Of a stretch of DNA of 48,042 nucleotides, positions 7,540 through 14,258 are shown piece after piece. The DNA comes from Micromonospora sp. BL4 (GTDB taxonomy: Bacteria > Actinomycetota > Actinomycetes > Mycobacteriales > Micromonosporaceae): the NCBI RefSeq assembly GCF_003667505.1, contig NZ_RCVJ01000123.1, forward strand, positions 1 through 48,042, given 5' to 3'. The notes beneath the pieces are model-generated. The model searched no databases. It worked only from the letters and a program-made list of their open reading frames with translations, and was not told the DNA's origin. The position numbers were made by a program, and so were the translations under genes. Positions within the stretch are counted from its first letter, which is position 1; each line of letters starts with the position of its first letter.

Positions 7540-8694
7540 GTGATCGTCTGGGATCTCGTCGTCGTCGGCGCCGGCCCCGCCGGCCTCTCCGCGGCACACG
7601 CCGCCGCCAGCGCCGGCGTGCGCACCCTGGTTGTCGAGCGGGCTGAGCATCCGCGTTACAAGACCTGCGGCGGTGGCCTGATCGGCACCTCACTGGCCGC
7701 CGTACGGGATCGGATCGACGTGCCCGCGCACGACCGGGTGACCCGGGTGACGTTCACCCGCGACGGCCGCCGTGAGTTCACCCGCCGGCACGGCAGTCCG
7801 GTGGTGACCATGGTGCGCCGCGAGGAGTTCGACGACCGGCTGCGCGCGGCGGCGGTCGCCGCCGGCGCCCAAATGCGGGAGCGGGCCGCGGTCCGCGCCA
7901 TCGAGCAGGACCCGGAGGGGGTACGCCTGCGGCTGGCCGACGGTACGGCGCTCGCGGCTCGGGCGGTGATCGGCGCGGACGGCTCCTCGGGGGTCACCGC
8001 CCGGCATGTGGGAGTGCAGTACCGGCAGGTGGATCTGGGGCTGGAGCTGGAGGTGCCGGTGCCCCCGGTGGAGCAGGAGCGTTGGCGGGGGCGGCTGCTG
8101 CTGGACTGGGGCTCGATGCCGGGCTCGTACGCCTGGGTGTTTCCGAAGGGCGACAGGTTGACGGTCGGTGTGATCGCGGGTCGGGGCGCGGGGGAGGGCA
8201 CCCGGGACTACCTGCGGCGGTTCGTCGACCGGTTGGGCCTGAGTGGGCTGCCGGCGGAGCACGACTCGGGGCACCTGACCCGCTGCCGTACCGATGATTC
8301 GCCGTTGCGGCACGGCCGGGTGCTGGTCGTGGGGGACGCGGCCGGGCTGCTGGAGCCGTGGAGCCGGGAGGGCATCAGCTTCGCGCTGCGCTCCGGCGAG
8401 CTGGCCGGGGCGGCGGTAGCCGACGGCGACCTGGCCGGGTACGAGCGGGCGGTGGCCGAGCGCCTGGTGCCCTCGATGCGGGCGGGGTACCGCCTGCTCG
8501 ACCTGTTCACCCGCCGTCCGGAGGCGTTCCACGCCCTGTTGGCGACCCCGCCGGGGTGGCGGATGTTCGTCCAGTTCTGTCAGGGCCGGGCGAGCTTCGA
8601 CGAGATGCTGGCGCGCCGGTCCATCCGGGCGGCGCTCGCGGTGCTGGACCGGCTACCCGCCCCTCGCCGCCCCCTCATTCACCCAGGATCCTAG
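7540..8694 (+). CDS. Geranylgeranyl reductase family flavoprotein
   Basis: 384 residues. The N-terminus is an FAD dinucleotide-binding fold (DLVVVGAGPAGLSAAHAAA with GxGxxG, then Glu of VVERAEHPRYKTCGGGL). The KTCGGG segment is typical of geranylgeranyl-reductase-like oxidoreductases, and ADGSSGVTARH plus VLVVGDAAGLLEPWSREGISFALRSG form the second and third FAD motifs. Such enzymes saturate polyprenyl chains, for example of menaquinone or lipids, but the substrate here is unknown. GTG 7540 is the start nearest the FAD fold. Its stop codon lies inside the palindrome ATCCTAGGAT. Confidence 0.85.
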   Translation: MIVWDLVVVGAGPAGLSAAHAAASAGVRTLVVERAEHPRYKTCGGGLIGTSLAAVRDRIDVPAHDRVTRVTFTRDGRREFTRRHGSPVVTMVRREEFDDRLRAAAVAAGAQMRERAAVRAIEQDPEGVRLRLADGTALAARAVIGADGSSGVTARHVGVQYRQVDLGLELEVPVPPVEQERWRGRLLLDWGSMPGSYAWVFPKGDRLTVGVIAGRGAGEGTRDYLRRFVDRLGLSGLPAEHDSGHLTRCRTDDSPLRHGRVLVVGDAAGLLEPWSREGISFALRSGELAGAAVADGDLAGYERAVAERLVPSMRAGYRLLDLFTRRPEAFHALLATPPGWRMFVQFCQGRASFDEMLARRSIRAALAVLDRLPAPRRPLIHPGS

Positions 8695-8697
8695 GAT
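8688..8697. promoter_or_regulatory. Palindrome ATCCTAGGAT, site 1
   Basis: The 10-bp palindrome overlaps the flavoprotein stop. It continues as GCCGTAGAGGTGGTGA, closely matching the sequence after an identical palindrome at 31160-31169. Possible operator for the small downstream gene; function unknown. Confidence 0.3.
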
Positions 8698-8809
8698 GCC
8701 GTAGAGGTGGTGACGGCCGCACCCGAACGGCAGGGAAATCGCACCGACCGGACTGCTGGTGCGGGCCGCTCCGACCGCCACACAATGACGGGGAGCAGGA
8801 GGTGCGCCG

Positions 8810-8983
8810 ATGGCCGAGCAGCCGTTCACCGATGACGAGTACGAGTTCCTGCGCCACATCCGGTTCGGGGAGCTGCCGGCCGCCGTCCGCCCCGAGGAGC
8901 GCGTCGAGCTGACCGAGACCGATCCGGCGCGCGACCGCCCGGAGAGGGCCGAAGACCCGATCCGCTGGAACGTGCAGGGCTGA
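8810..8983 (+). CDS. Small acidic hypothetical protein
   Basis: 57 residues, MAEQPFTDDEYEFLRHIRFG to RWNVQG, with AGGAGG 5 bases upstream of ATG. It is rich in Glu, Asp and Arg with no membrane segment or known motif. It resembles short conserved actinobacterial orphans, but no function can be given. It follows the flavoprotein gene by 115 bases and ends at a terminator. Confidence 0.6.
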   Translation: MAEQPFTDDEYEFLRHIRFGELPAAVRPEERVELTETDPARDRPERAEDPIRWNVQG

Positions 8984-8993
8984 GAACGCGGAA

Positions 8994-9023
8994 CGGGCCG
9001 CGGGTGTCGCCACCCACGGCCCG
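8994..9023. terminator. Terminator between convergent genes
   Basis: 13-bp stem with one mismatch (8994-9006 with 9011-9023), loop TCGC, between the small CDS and the nucleotidase stop. Confidence 0.7.
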
Positions 9024-9061
9024 CTCGCGGTGCGTACCGGTTCGCCGACCGGCGCGCCCGG

Positions 9062-10852
9062 TCAGAAGACCGGTACGCCCTCGCGCACCAGCCGCCAGTT
9101 GGGCTGGAAGAAGTCGGCCGGGTCGATCGTCCCCTTGGCCTGCGCCCAGTCGATGAGCAGCTGGCGGATCTCCTGCTGCGCGTTGTAGACCTGGGACTTC
9201 ACGATGCCGGGGAAGTTGCCGCCGCCGCTGCGCCGGTAGTTGTTCACCGCCACCACGAACTGCACGGTGTCCGCCACCGGGGTGTCGGTGCCCGGCAGCA
9301 CCAGCCGCGTGATGCGCTGGCCGACCGGCTTGGAGATGTCGATGTCGTAGTCCAGGCCGGAGAAGACGTCGTAGTTGTAGTCCGGCACCGCCGGGTCGCT
9401 GATCTGCTCCGGGTCAACCGGGGCGCCCGGCGCGAGGGTGCGGAAATACTTCGCCGAGTACTCCAGGTACGCGCGGACCTCGGCGCCGCTGAGCACGACC
9501 GCCTCGAGGGTGTTGTCGTACACGTACAGCCCCGCCACGTCGCGGATCTTGACGTCGCCGGCGGGGAAGACCGCGGTCCGGCTGAAGGGCGCCGCGATCG
9601 ACAGCACCGGCAGGTCCGCGTACGCGGTGCCGGCCAGCGCCGCGCCGACCACCTCGGTCTGCACGTGGTTGATGAAGTCCAGGATCGGCGTGTCCTTGTA
9701 GCGCGACTCCGCCGCCGACAACTCCACCGTGGACTGCGCGACCACCTGGTTGACGTACGCGATGGTCTTCTGGTGTTGGGCCCGCACGGCGGCGAGCACC
9801 TTCGGGTCCTCGACCACCGTGTTGGTGTTCAGCATGGTGGCGGCCTTCTTGGTGATCGTCCACCGGCCGCGCTCGCGGGTGAGGGTGAAGTCCATCCGGG
9901 TCAGCCGCTGGCCCCACTTCGACGGCTCGGACAGCAGCACCTGCGCGCCGGTCCGCTCGTTGGTGACAAACCGCTCGACCACCTCGTTGTGGGCGTGACC
10001 GAAGAGGATCGCGTCGATCCCCGGCACCTGCTGGGCGATCAGCGCCACCGGGTTCTCGTTCGGCAGCTCCGGGCCGTAGCTGGAGGTGCCGCTGTCGCCG
10101 CCGTGCGCGGAGATCAGCACGAGGTCGGCGCCGCGGGCCCGCATGATCGGCACCCACTTCGCCGCCGTCGCGATCATGTCGTCGAAGCGCAGCTTGCCCT
10201 CGACGTTGCCCTTGTCCCAGATCGCCACACCGGGGTTGGTCAGCCCCAGGATGCCGACCCGCAGGGTCGGCGCGGCGAAACCGAGGGAGACCTTCTTGAT
10301 GACGTACGGCAGGAAGGCCGGCTTACCGGTCTTCGCGTTGACGGCGTTCGCGGCGAGCGCCGGGAACCCGAGCTGGCGGATCCACAGGTCCAGCAGCGGC
10401 AGCCCGTAGTTGAACTCGTGGTTGCCCAGCGTCACCGCGTCGTAGTCGATGACGTTCATGGCGCGGGCCATCGGGTGCTTCTCCCCGGTGGCGGTGATCG
10501 GCTCCTGCTTGGCGTAGTACGTGGCCAGCGGGGTGCCCTGGATGGTGTCGCCGGCGTCGAGCACCAGCGTCGCCTTGCCGCGGCGCTCCCGACGGATCTG
10601 GTTGATCAGGGTCGCCAGCTTCGCGACGCCGATGTCGTTCTGCTTGCTGTCGTCGTACTCGGCGTCCCGGTAGTAGTCCCAGTTGTAGACGTTGCCGTGG
10701 GTGTCCGACGTGCCCAGGAGGGTGAGGTCCCAGGTGCGTGACCGGGCCGCGCCGGCCGCCTGCGCGGGCGCGGCGGCGATCAGCGGGGCGGTCGCCGCCG
10801 CGGCCGCGGCGGCGAGCACCTGGCGACGCGACGGGCCGGAGGGAGAGGTCAT
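9062..10852 (-). CDS. Tat-exported 5'-nucleotidase / 2',3'-cyclic phosphodiesterase family
   Basis: 596 residues. The N-terminus SGPSRRQVLAAAAAAATAP is a twin-arginine signal with an AQAAGA cleavage region near 33-36, so the enzyme folds in the cytoplasm and acts outside. The metallophosphatase domain shows LLGTSDTHGN, VLDAGDTIQGTPLA, TLGNHEFNYG, LISAHGGDS and LFGHAHNEV, all metal ligands intact. The C-terminal 5'-nucleotidase domain has the NNYRRSGGGNFPG substrate segment. The family hydrolyses extracellular nucleotides for phosphate or nucleoside uptake. ATG 10852 with GGAAAGG upstream is preferred to the ATG 15 bases earlier. Confidence 0.92.
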   Translation of the reverse strand: MTSPSGPSRRQVLAAAAAAATAPLIAAAPAQAAGAARSRTWDLTLLGTSDTHGNVYNWDYYRDAEYDDSKQNDIGVAKLATLINQIRRERRGKATLVLDAGDTIQGTPLATYYAKQEPITATGEKHPMARAMNVIDYDAVTLGNHEFNYGLPLLDLWIRQLGFPALAANAVNAKTGKPAFLPYVIKKVSLGFAAPTLRVGILGLTNPGVAIWDKGNVEGKLRFDDMIATAAKWVPIMRARGADLVLISAHGGDSGTSSYGPELPNENPVALIAQQVPGIDAILFGHAHNEVVERFVTNERTGAQVLLSEPSKWGQRLTRMDFTLTRERGRWTITKKAATMLNTNTVVEDPKVLAAVRAQHQKTIAYVNQVVAQSTVELSAAESRYKDTPILDFINHVQTEVVGAALAGTAYADLPVLSIAAPFSRTAVFPAGDVKIRDVAGLYVYDNTLEAVVLSGAEVRAYLEYSAKYFRTLAPGAPVDPEQISDPAVPDYNYDVFSGLDYDIDISKPVGQRITRLVLPGTDTPVADTVQFVVAVNNYRRSGGGNFPGIVKSQVYNAQQEIRQLLIDWAQAKGTIDPADFFQPNWRLVREGVPVF

Positions 10853-10977
10853 GACGTGCCTTTCCATGGGGTTGGACGCGCCTCGTGGGCGCCTCGCGCA
10901 CCATAACCACCAGAGCTCACTCCTGCCACGGCAGCCCCGTCGTTCCCGCCGCAGACGGTCCCGCTCGGCGAACCGGA

Positions 10978-11637
10978 TCAGCGCGGCCAGGTGGCCAGGC
11001 GCTCCCGAACCCGGGCGACGTCGGCAGAGCCCAGGCCGTAGCGGGCGAAGCGCTGGTCGGGCAGCCGGTCCAGGTACCGCCCGGCGGCCCGCACATCCGC
11101 CGGGTCCAGTGCGGGGTCGACCTGCCGGGCCAGCACCAACAGCTCGGTCACGTCGTAGTGCTCCAGAGCCGCCGCCACGTCGATGAAGTCACGAACCTCC
11201 CGCCGGTTGACCAACGCCGCGATCTTGTTGGCGACCAGGTCACGGACGTCCATCACCGGGCCGAGGTCCATCACCACCGGGCTCTGCTGCCGGTCCAGCC
11301 GGGCCAGGCTGAGGCGGATCTGCCGCCCGTCGCGGCTCACCACGAAGTCCTTCATGTCCCGCCCGTACCCGTCGAACAGGTCGGCGAGGTCGCTGTCCGG
11401 GTCGGCGTCGGTCACCGTGAAGCCGGCCCGCTCCAGCGCCACGCGTACCCCGGCGGACGCAGCCGCGGCGGCCCCCTCCACGTCGGCGAAGAGGTCCACG
11501 TCCTCGGTGGGGCGGGCGACCAGCCCGTGCGCGGCCCAGGCCACCCCGCCGCCCAACACGAACCGGTGCGGCCCGGCTGCGGCGAGCGCCACCCGCGCCA
11601 CCTCGCGGTAGAACTCGTGCAGGTGCGGTGCGGTCAC
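10978..11637 (-). CDS. AbiEii/AbiGii-like nucleotidyltransferase
   Basis: 219 residues from GTG 11637, which overlaps the upstream stop as GTGA. The fold is the DNA-polymerase-beta/MNT type: FVLGGGVAWAAHGL, then PTEDVDLFADV with the paired catalytic Asp residues, and later DVRDLVANKIAALVNRREVRDFIDVAA, the Lys and Arg/Asp signature of the AbiEii toxin family. AbiEii enzymes transfer nucleotides to tRNA or similar targets as toxins, usually beside an AbiEi antitoxin. The partner here is a different 126-residue protein, so a toxin-antitoxin role is only a possibility. Confidence 0.75.
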   Translation of the reverse strand: MTAPHLHEFYREVARVALAAAGPHRFVLGGGVAWAAHGLVARPTEDVDLFADVEGAAAAASAGVRVALERAGFTVTDADPDSDLADLFDGYGRDMKDFVVSRDGRQIRLSLARLDRQQSPVVMDLGPVMDVRDLVANKIAALVNRREVRDFIDVAAALEHYDVTELLVLARQVDPALDPADVRAAGRYLDRLPDQRFARYGLGSADVARVRERLATWPR

Positions 11638-12014
11638 GCCGCGCGCAGGCCCCGGTGCCGGCTCTCCCACGCCTGGCGTACGCCGCGGGGCAGGTTCAGC
11701 AGCCGCCACACCCGGCGCAGCGTCCGTCCGTTGATCAGGACGCGCAGATCTTCGGCGCTGGTGGTCTCCCGCAGCACGTTCTCGTACATCCAGAGCAGCT
11801 GGTCGGGATCGCCGAGATCGAAGGTGCGCTCGGCGTTCCACATCAGCCGTACCGGTAGCTCCACCACGCCTCGGGTGGGGCCCGCCAGCTCGACGAGCGT
11901 CCGCGCCACCACGGCAGGACGACCCGGGCGGGCCAGGAAGGCCACGCCGGTCGCGGTGGGGGAGACGGCCTGCATGGTGTCAGGGTAACGCTCGTCGGTG
12001 CTGGTGTCCCTCAC
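11634..12014 (-). CDS. Conserved hypothetical partner of the nucleotidyltransferase
   Basis: 126 residues from GTG 12014, supported by GGAGGG 7 bases upstream; an ATG at 11975 is the alternative. Basic C-terminal helix-rich region (RVLINGRTLRRVWRLLNLPRG). No AbiEi-type winged helix can be recognised and no other domain is evident. It is translationally coupled to the nucleotidyltransferase and would be made first, as expected for an antitoxin or accessory protein; this is inference from gene order. Confidence 0.6.
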   Translation of the reverse strand: MRDTSTDERYPDTMQAVSPTATGVAFLARPGRPAVVARTLVELAGPTRGVVELPVRLMWNAERTFDLGDPDQLLWMYENVLRETTSAEDLRVLINGRTLRRVWRLLNLPRGVRQAWESRHRGLRAA

Positions 12015-12155
12015 GACGTTCCCTCCGCTGTTGCGGCCTGGGTTTGTTACGGGGTGCGTCTGGCTTGGCGGTTTCTGTGGTTGGTTCGGTTCTGCTTTGC
12101 GTGTTCCTCTTAAGTCGCGCTGCTTTCGCTGCTTTTGTCGCGCTGCGTCGTGGGT
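12015..12155. other. Non-coding, upstream of the nucleotidyltransferase pair
   Basis: Short reading frames here have no family resemblance. It contains imperfect GCGCTGCTTT-type repeats (about 12115-12150). The promoter of the minus-strand pair is expected here. Confidence 0.4.
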
Positions 12156-12229
12156 GGGGTGGGGCCCGCCGTGCCCGGCTCCGGGCGGTCAGGCTTGATC
12201 CCTGCGCCGGGCACGGCGGGCCCCACCCC
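12156..12229. repeat. Perfect 24-bp inverted repeat
   Basis: Arms at 12156-12179 and 12206-12229 are perfect reverse complements over 24 bp, with a 26-nt loop. The hairpin is stronger than an ordinary terminator and lies in a gene-free zone, 141 bases from the nearest start codon. Confidence 0.85.
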
Positions 12230-12600
12230 GTCGGTGGTCGCCGTCCGCCGATCCCCGGCGCGGGGACGGGGTCGGGCAGGCAGCGGGTCACCCCCGACGC
12301 ACTCCCGTGTCGGCACCCTGCCCGCCGTCTGGCCCTGCCGGGCCTGCCGGGCCGCGCCGGTGTCCTGGCCGCAGTGAGGCCGCCCAGTTGTCTGGAGGCA
12401 TGGCAGGCCGTGTTTCTCCCGTACGGGTCCGCCGCCCCCGTGCGCGAGGTTCGCGAGGTTCGCGCGGTACGACGCCCGACGGGCTGACACACCGAATCGC
12501 CGCGGCGTGCCGATCGGCGGCGCACTGCCGGACCGGCCGGCGGTGCGGTGTCGCGTGCTCCGACGCCGGGGGCGGGTTGCCGACTCGCCGGTGGTCGCGT
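12230..12600. other. Gene-free, structured-looking stretch
   Basis: No supported CDS. It has short tandem TTCGCGAGG units near 12442-12460 flanked by GCGCGA/TCGCGC, and several GC-rich dyads. It could hold a non-coding RNA or decayed repeat DNA; nothing can be named. Confidence 0.35.
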
Positions 12601-12633
12601 CTGCCGTTGGGGGCTGGTGTGGTCGTTGGCGAT

Positions 12634-12667
12634 ATACCTGTGAGTCATAAATATGCCTGTGAGGTAT
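12634..12667. promoter_or_regulatory. AT-rich bipartite element, copy B
   Basis: Same layout as 4304-4337. Both direct repeats read CCTGTGAG here instead of CCTCTGAG, so the same base has changed in both half-sites while their 19-bp spacing and the central TCATAAATATG are kept. Confidence 0.5.
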
Positions 12668-12708
12668 GGCGTCGGACAGGTGACCTTCGCCCCGGTTGGC
12701 CTGGGCTG

Positions 12709-12794
12709 GGGGTGATCGACTCGGTATCGGCGATGTTGCGGTGTCCGGGCGCCGAGGATGCCCCGATGTCGGGGATACGGAGTTGACCAACCCC
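12709..12794. repeat. Palindromic interspersed repeat, copy 3
   Basis: Third member of the TTGATCGACTCGG family, with left arm GGTGATCGACTCGGTATC and a more diverged right arm GATACGGAGTTGACCAACC. The central GCGGTGTCC block is present. Confidence 0.7.
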
Positions 12795-12889
12795 GGGGAG
12801 CGGCTGGTTCGGCGACGGGACCGTGGTGTGGTGTCGCCGGATGTCCGGTCTGGGGTGGTCTGGCCTGTGACCGGGTGCGCCCGTGGGCT

Positions 12890-13175
12890 GGAATCGTGGC
12901 CGGCCCGGGGTCGTTACACACCCTGACGATCGCAGGAGCACGGCGCGCACCCCCGGGGCCTCCCGGGTTTGGAATGCCGGCCAGGCCGCGGTCGTTGCAG
13001 ACCCCCGACCGACCGCACCAGCACCCCCTCACACGAGGTGCCGATGAACGGGCCGACCCCGGAATGACCCCGGCCCGGCGGTCGTTGCAGACCCGACCGA
13101 CCGCACCAACACCCGGCTTCCAAGGGGTGCCGATGAACGGGCCGATCCCGGAATGACCCCGGCCCGGCGGTCGTT
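12890..13175 (+). promoter_or_regulatory. Array of four GGAAT-N18-GTT promoter-like sites
   Basis: GGAAT starts at 12890, 12971, 13061 and 13150; CGTT follows at 12912, 12993, 13083 and 13172, always after 17 bases, then ACA or GCA. The array has one unit more than the copy upstream of the paralogue (4568-4777). The last site lies 187 bases before the ATG, exactly as in the other cassette. Confidence 0.55.
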
Positions 13176-13180
13176 ACACA

Positions 13181-13336
13181 TGGACCCGGCGCCACGAGCC
13201 CCCGCCCGTAGGCCGCCGACCTTCAAGACTTTTCCCCGTGTAGGAGAGCGCCGGACGAGGTGCTTGCACCCTGCGTGCCGTTCCCCCCGGAACAAGGGCG
13301 CGTGTGGTGTCTACCCCCGTGAAGGAGCCAACCCTC
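13181..13336 (+). promoter_or_regulatory. Conserved structured 5' leader, copy B
   Basis: Close match to 4783-4938 with single-base indels. The GTTCC-CCCC-GGAAC hairpin is intact, but the enclosing 8-bp stem is weaker here (a C-U mismatch and two G-U pairs) because of changes around 13271 and 13305. Confidence 0.35.
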
Positions 13337-13891
13337 ATGAACACGATCATTCGTAAGAGCGTGCTGTCCGTTGCTGGTCTCGCGTTCGCCGGTGGTGTGT
13401 TCGCCGGTCCGATCGCCGCGCACGCCGCCCCGGTCGAGGGCAAGCCGGTTGCCGTTGCGGTGCAGACGGTCAAGGCGCAGGGCCCGCAGTCGCACATCGA
13501 CCTGAACGACGAGCAGACCGCGAACGTCAAGGCGATCATCGCCGCGACGAAGAAGGCCGGCCTGCCGGAGCGGGCCGCGGTGATCTCGATCGCCACGAGC
13601 CTGCAGGAGTCGAAGCTGGAGAACCTGGGCCACCTCGGCGACATGAACGACCATGACTCGCTGGGCCTGTTCCAGCAGCGCCCGAGCTCGGGTTGGGGCA
13701 CGCCGGAGCAGATCACCGACCCCGAGTACTCCACGACCGCGTTCCTCAAGGGCCTCAAGCAGGTCGACGGGTGGCAGGACATGGCGTTGACCGACGCCGC
13801 GCAGACCGTGCAGGTCTCGGCGTACCCGGATGCCTACGCCCAGTGGGAGCAGCAGGCTGCCGACCTGGTCGCCCAGCACTGGAACAGCTGA
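13337..13891 (+). CDS. Secreted lysozyme-like protein, copy B
   Basis: 184 residues, identical to the product of 4939-5493 except for Pro (QGPQS), Met (GDMND) and Val (LKQVDG). It has the same signal peptide, LQES putative catalytic motif and LGLFQQRPSSGWG block. Synonymous differences cluster in the middle, while the first 130 bases of the two genes are almost identical, suggesting a fairly recent duplication or gene conversion. GAAGGAG precedes ATG. Expected to be secreted and to act on peptidoglycan. Confidence 0.75.
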   Translation: MNTIIRKSVLSVAGLAFAGGVFAGPIAAHAAPVEGKPVAVAVQTVKAQGPQSHIDLNDEQTANVKAIIAATKKAGLPERAAVISIATSLQESKLENLGHLGDMNDHDSLGLFQQRPSSGWGTPEQITDPEYSTTAFLKGLKQVDGWQDMALTDAAQTVQVSAYPDAYAQWEQQAADLVAQHWNS

Positions 13892-13910
13892 CCCACCGCA
13901 CCACAGCAGA

Positions 13911-13943
13911 CTGGCCGGCATCCCATCTCGGGGTGCCGGCCAG
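13911..13943 (+). terminator. Terminator hairpin of copy B
   Basis: 14-bp stem with one G-U pair (13911-13924 with 13930-13943); counterpart of the hairpin at 5531-5566. Confidence 0.8.
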
Positions 13944-13986
13944 CGGCGTACGTCATAGGCTTGCAACCGCGACCACCGGTGGCCCG

Positions 13987-14012
13987 GGAATGACGCGGGT
14001 CGTCGGCTGGTT
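13987..14012 (+). promoter_or_regulatory. Single GGGAAT-N18-GTT site upstream of fdhA
   Basis: GGAAT at 13987 and GTT at 14010 match the sigma-R-type spacing, but without the CGTTRCA context of the arrays. It lies 250 bases before fdhA, so a chance match is possible. A TAATAT at 14054 in an AT-rich patch is an alternative -10. Confidence 0.25.
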
Positions 14013-14134
14013 GTGGACAGTGTCGGTGTGACTCAGTGTCCCCGGGCCTCACCTAATATTGCCTTCGCGGAACACCGTTCGGCTGGAGCCGCGTCGCGCC
14101 ACTCGCCGAGAGGCGACCTGCACACCGACACCAA

Positions 14135-14166
14135 CGCCGCCCCCGGCCCACCGGCCGGGGGCGGCG
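14135..14166 (+). terminator. Hairpin in the fdhA leader region
   Basis: Perfect 14-bp GC stem (14135-14148 with 14153-14166), loop CACC, 92 bases before fdhA. It may end upstream transcripts or act as an attenuator for the formate dehydrogenase operon. Confidence 0.5.
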
Positions 14167-14258
14167 CTGTCTGTGCCGGTTGCCGATTCCTCGGTTCGCG
14201 AACATGCCTCGGTTGACCTATGTTCATGGGGTCGCTCGCGTGGGAGGGGGTGTCGGGG

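Noticed and set aside
4304..13943. Insertion sequence or composite transposon explaining the duplicated cassettes
   Set aside because: No transposase gene, terminal inverted repeats or target duplications were found around either copy.
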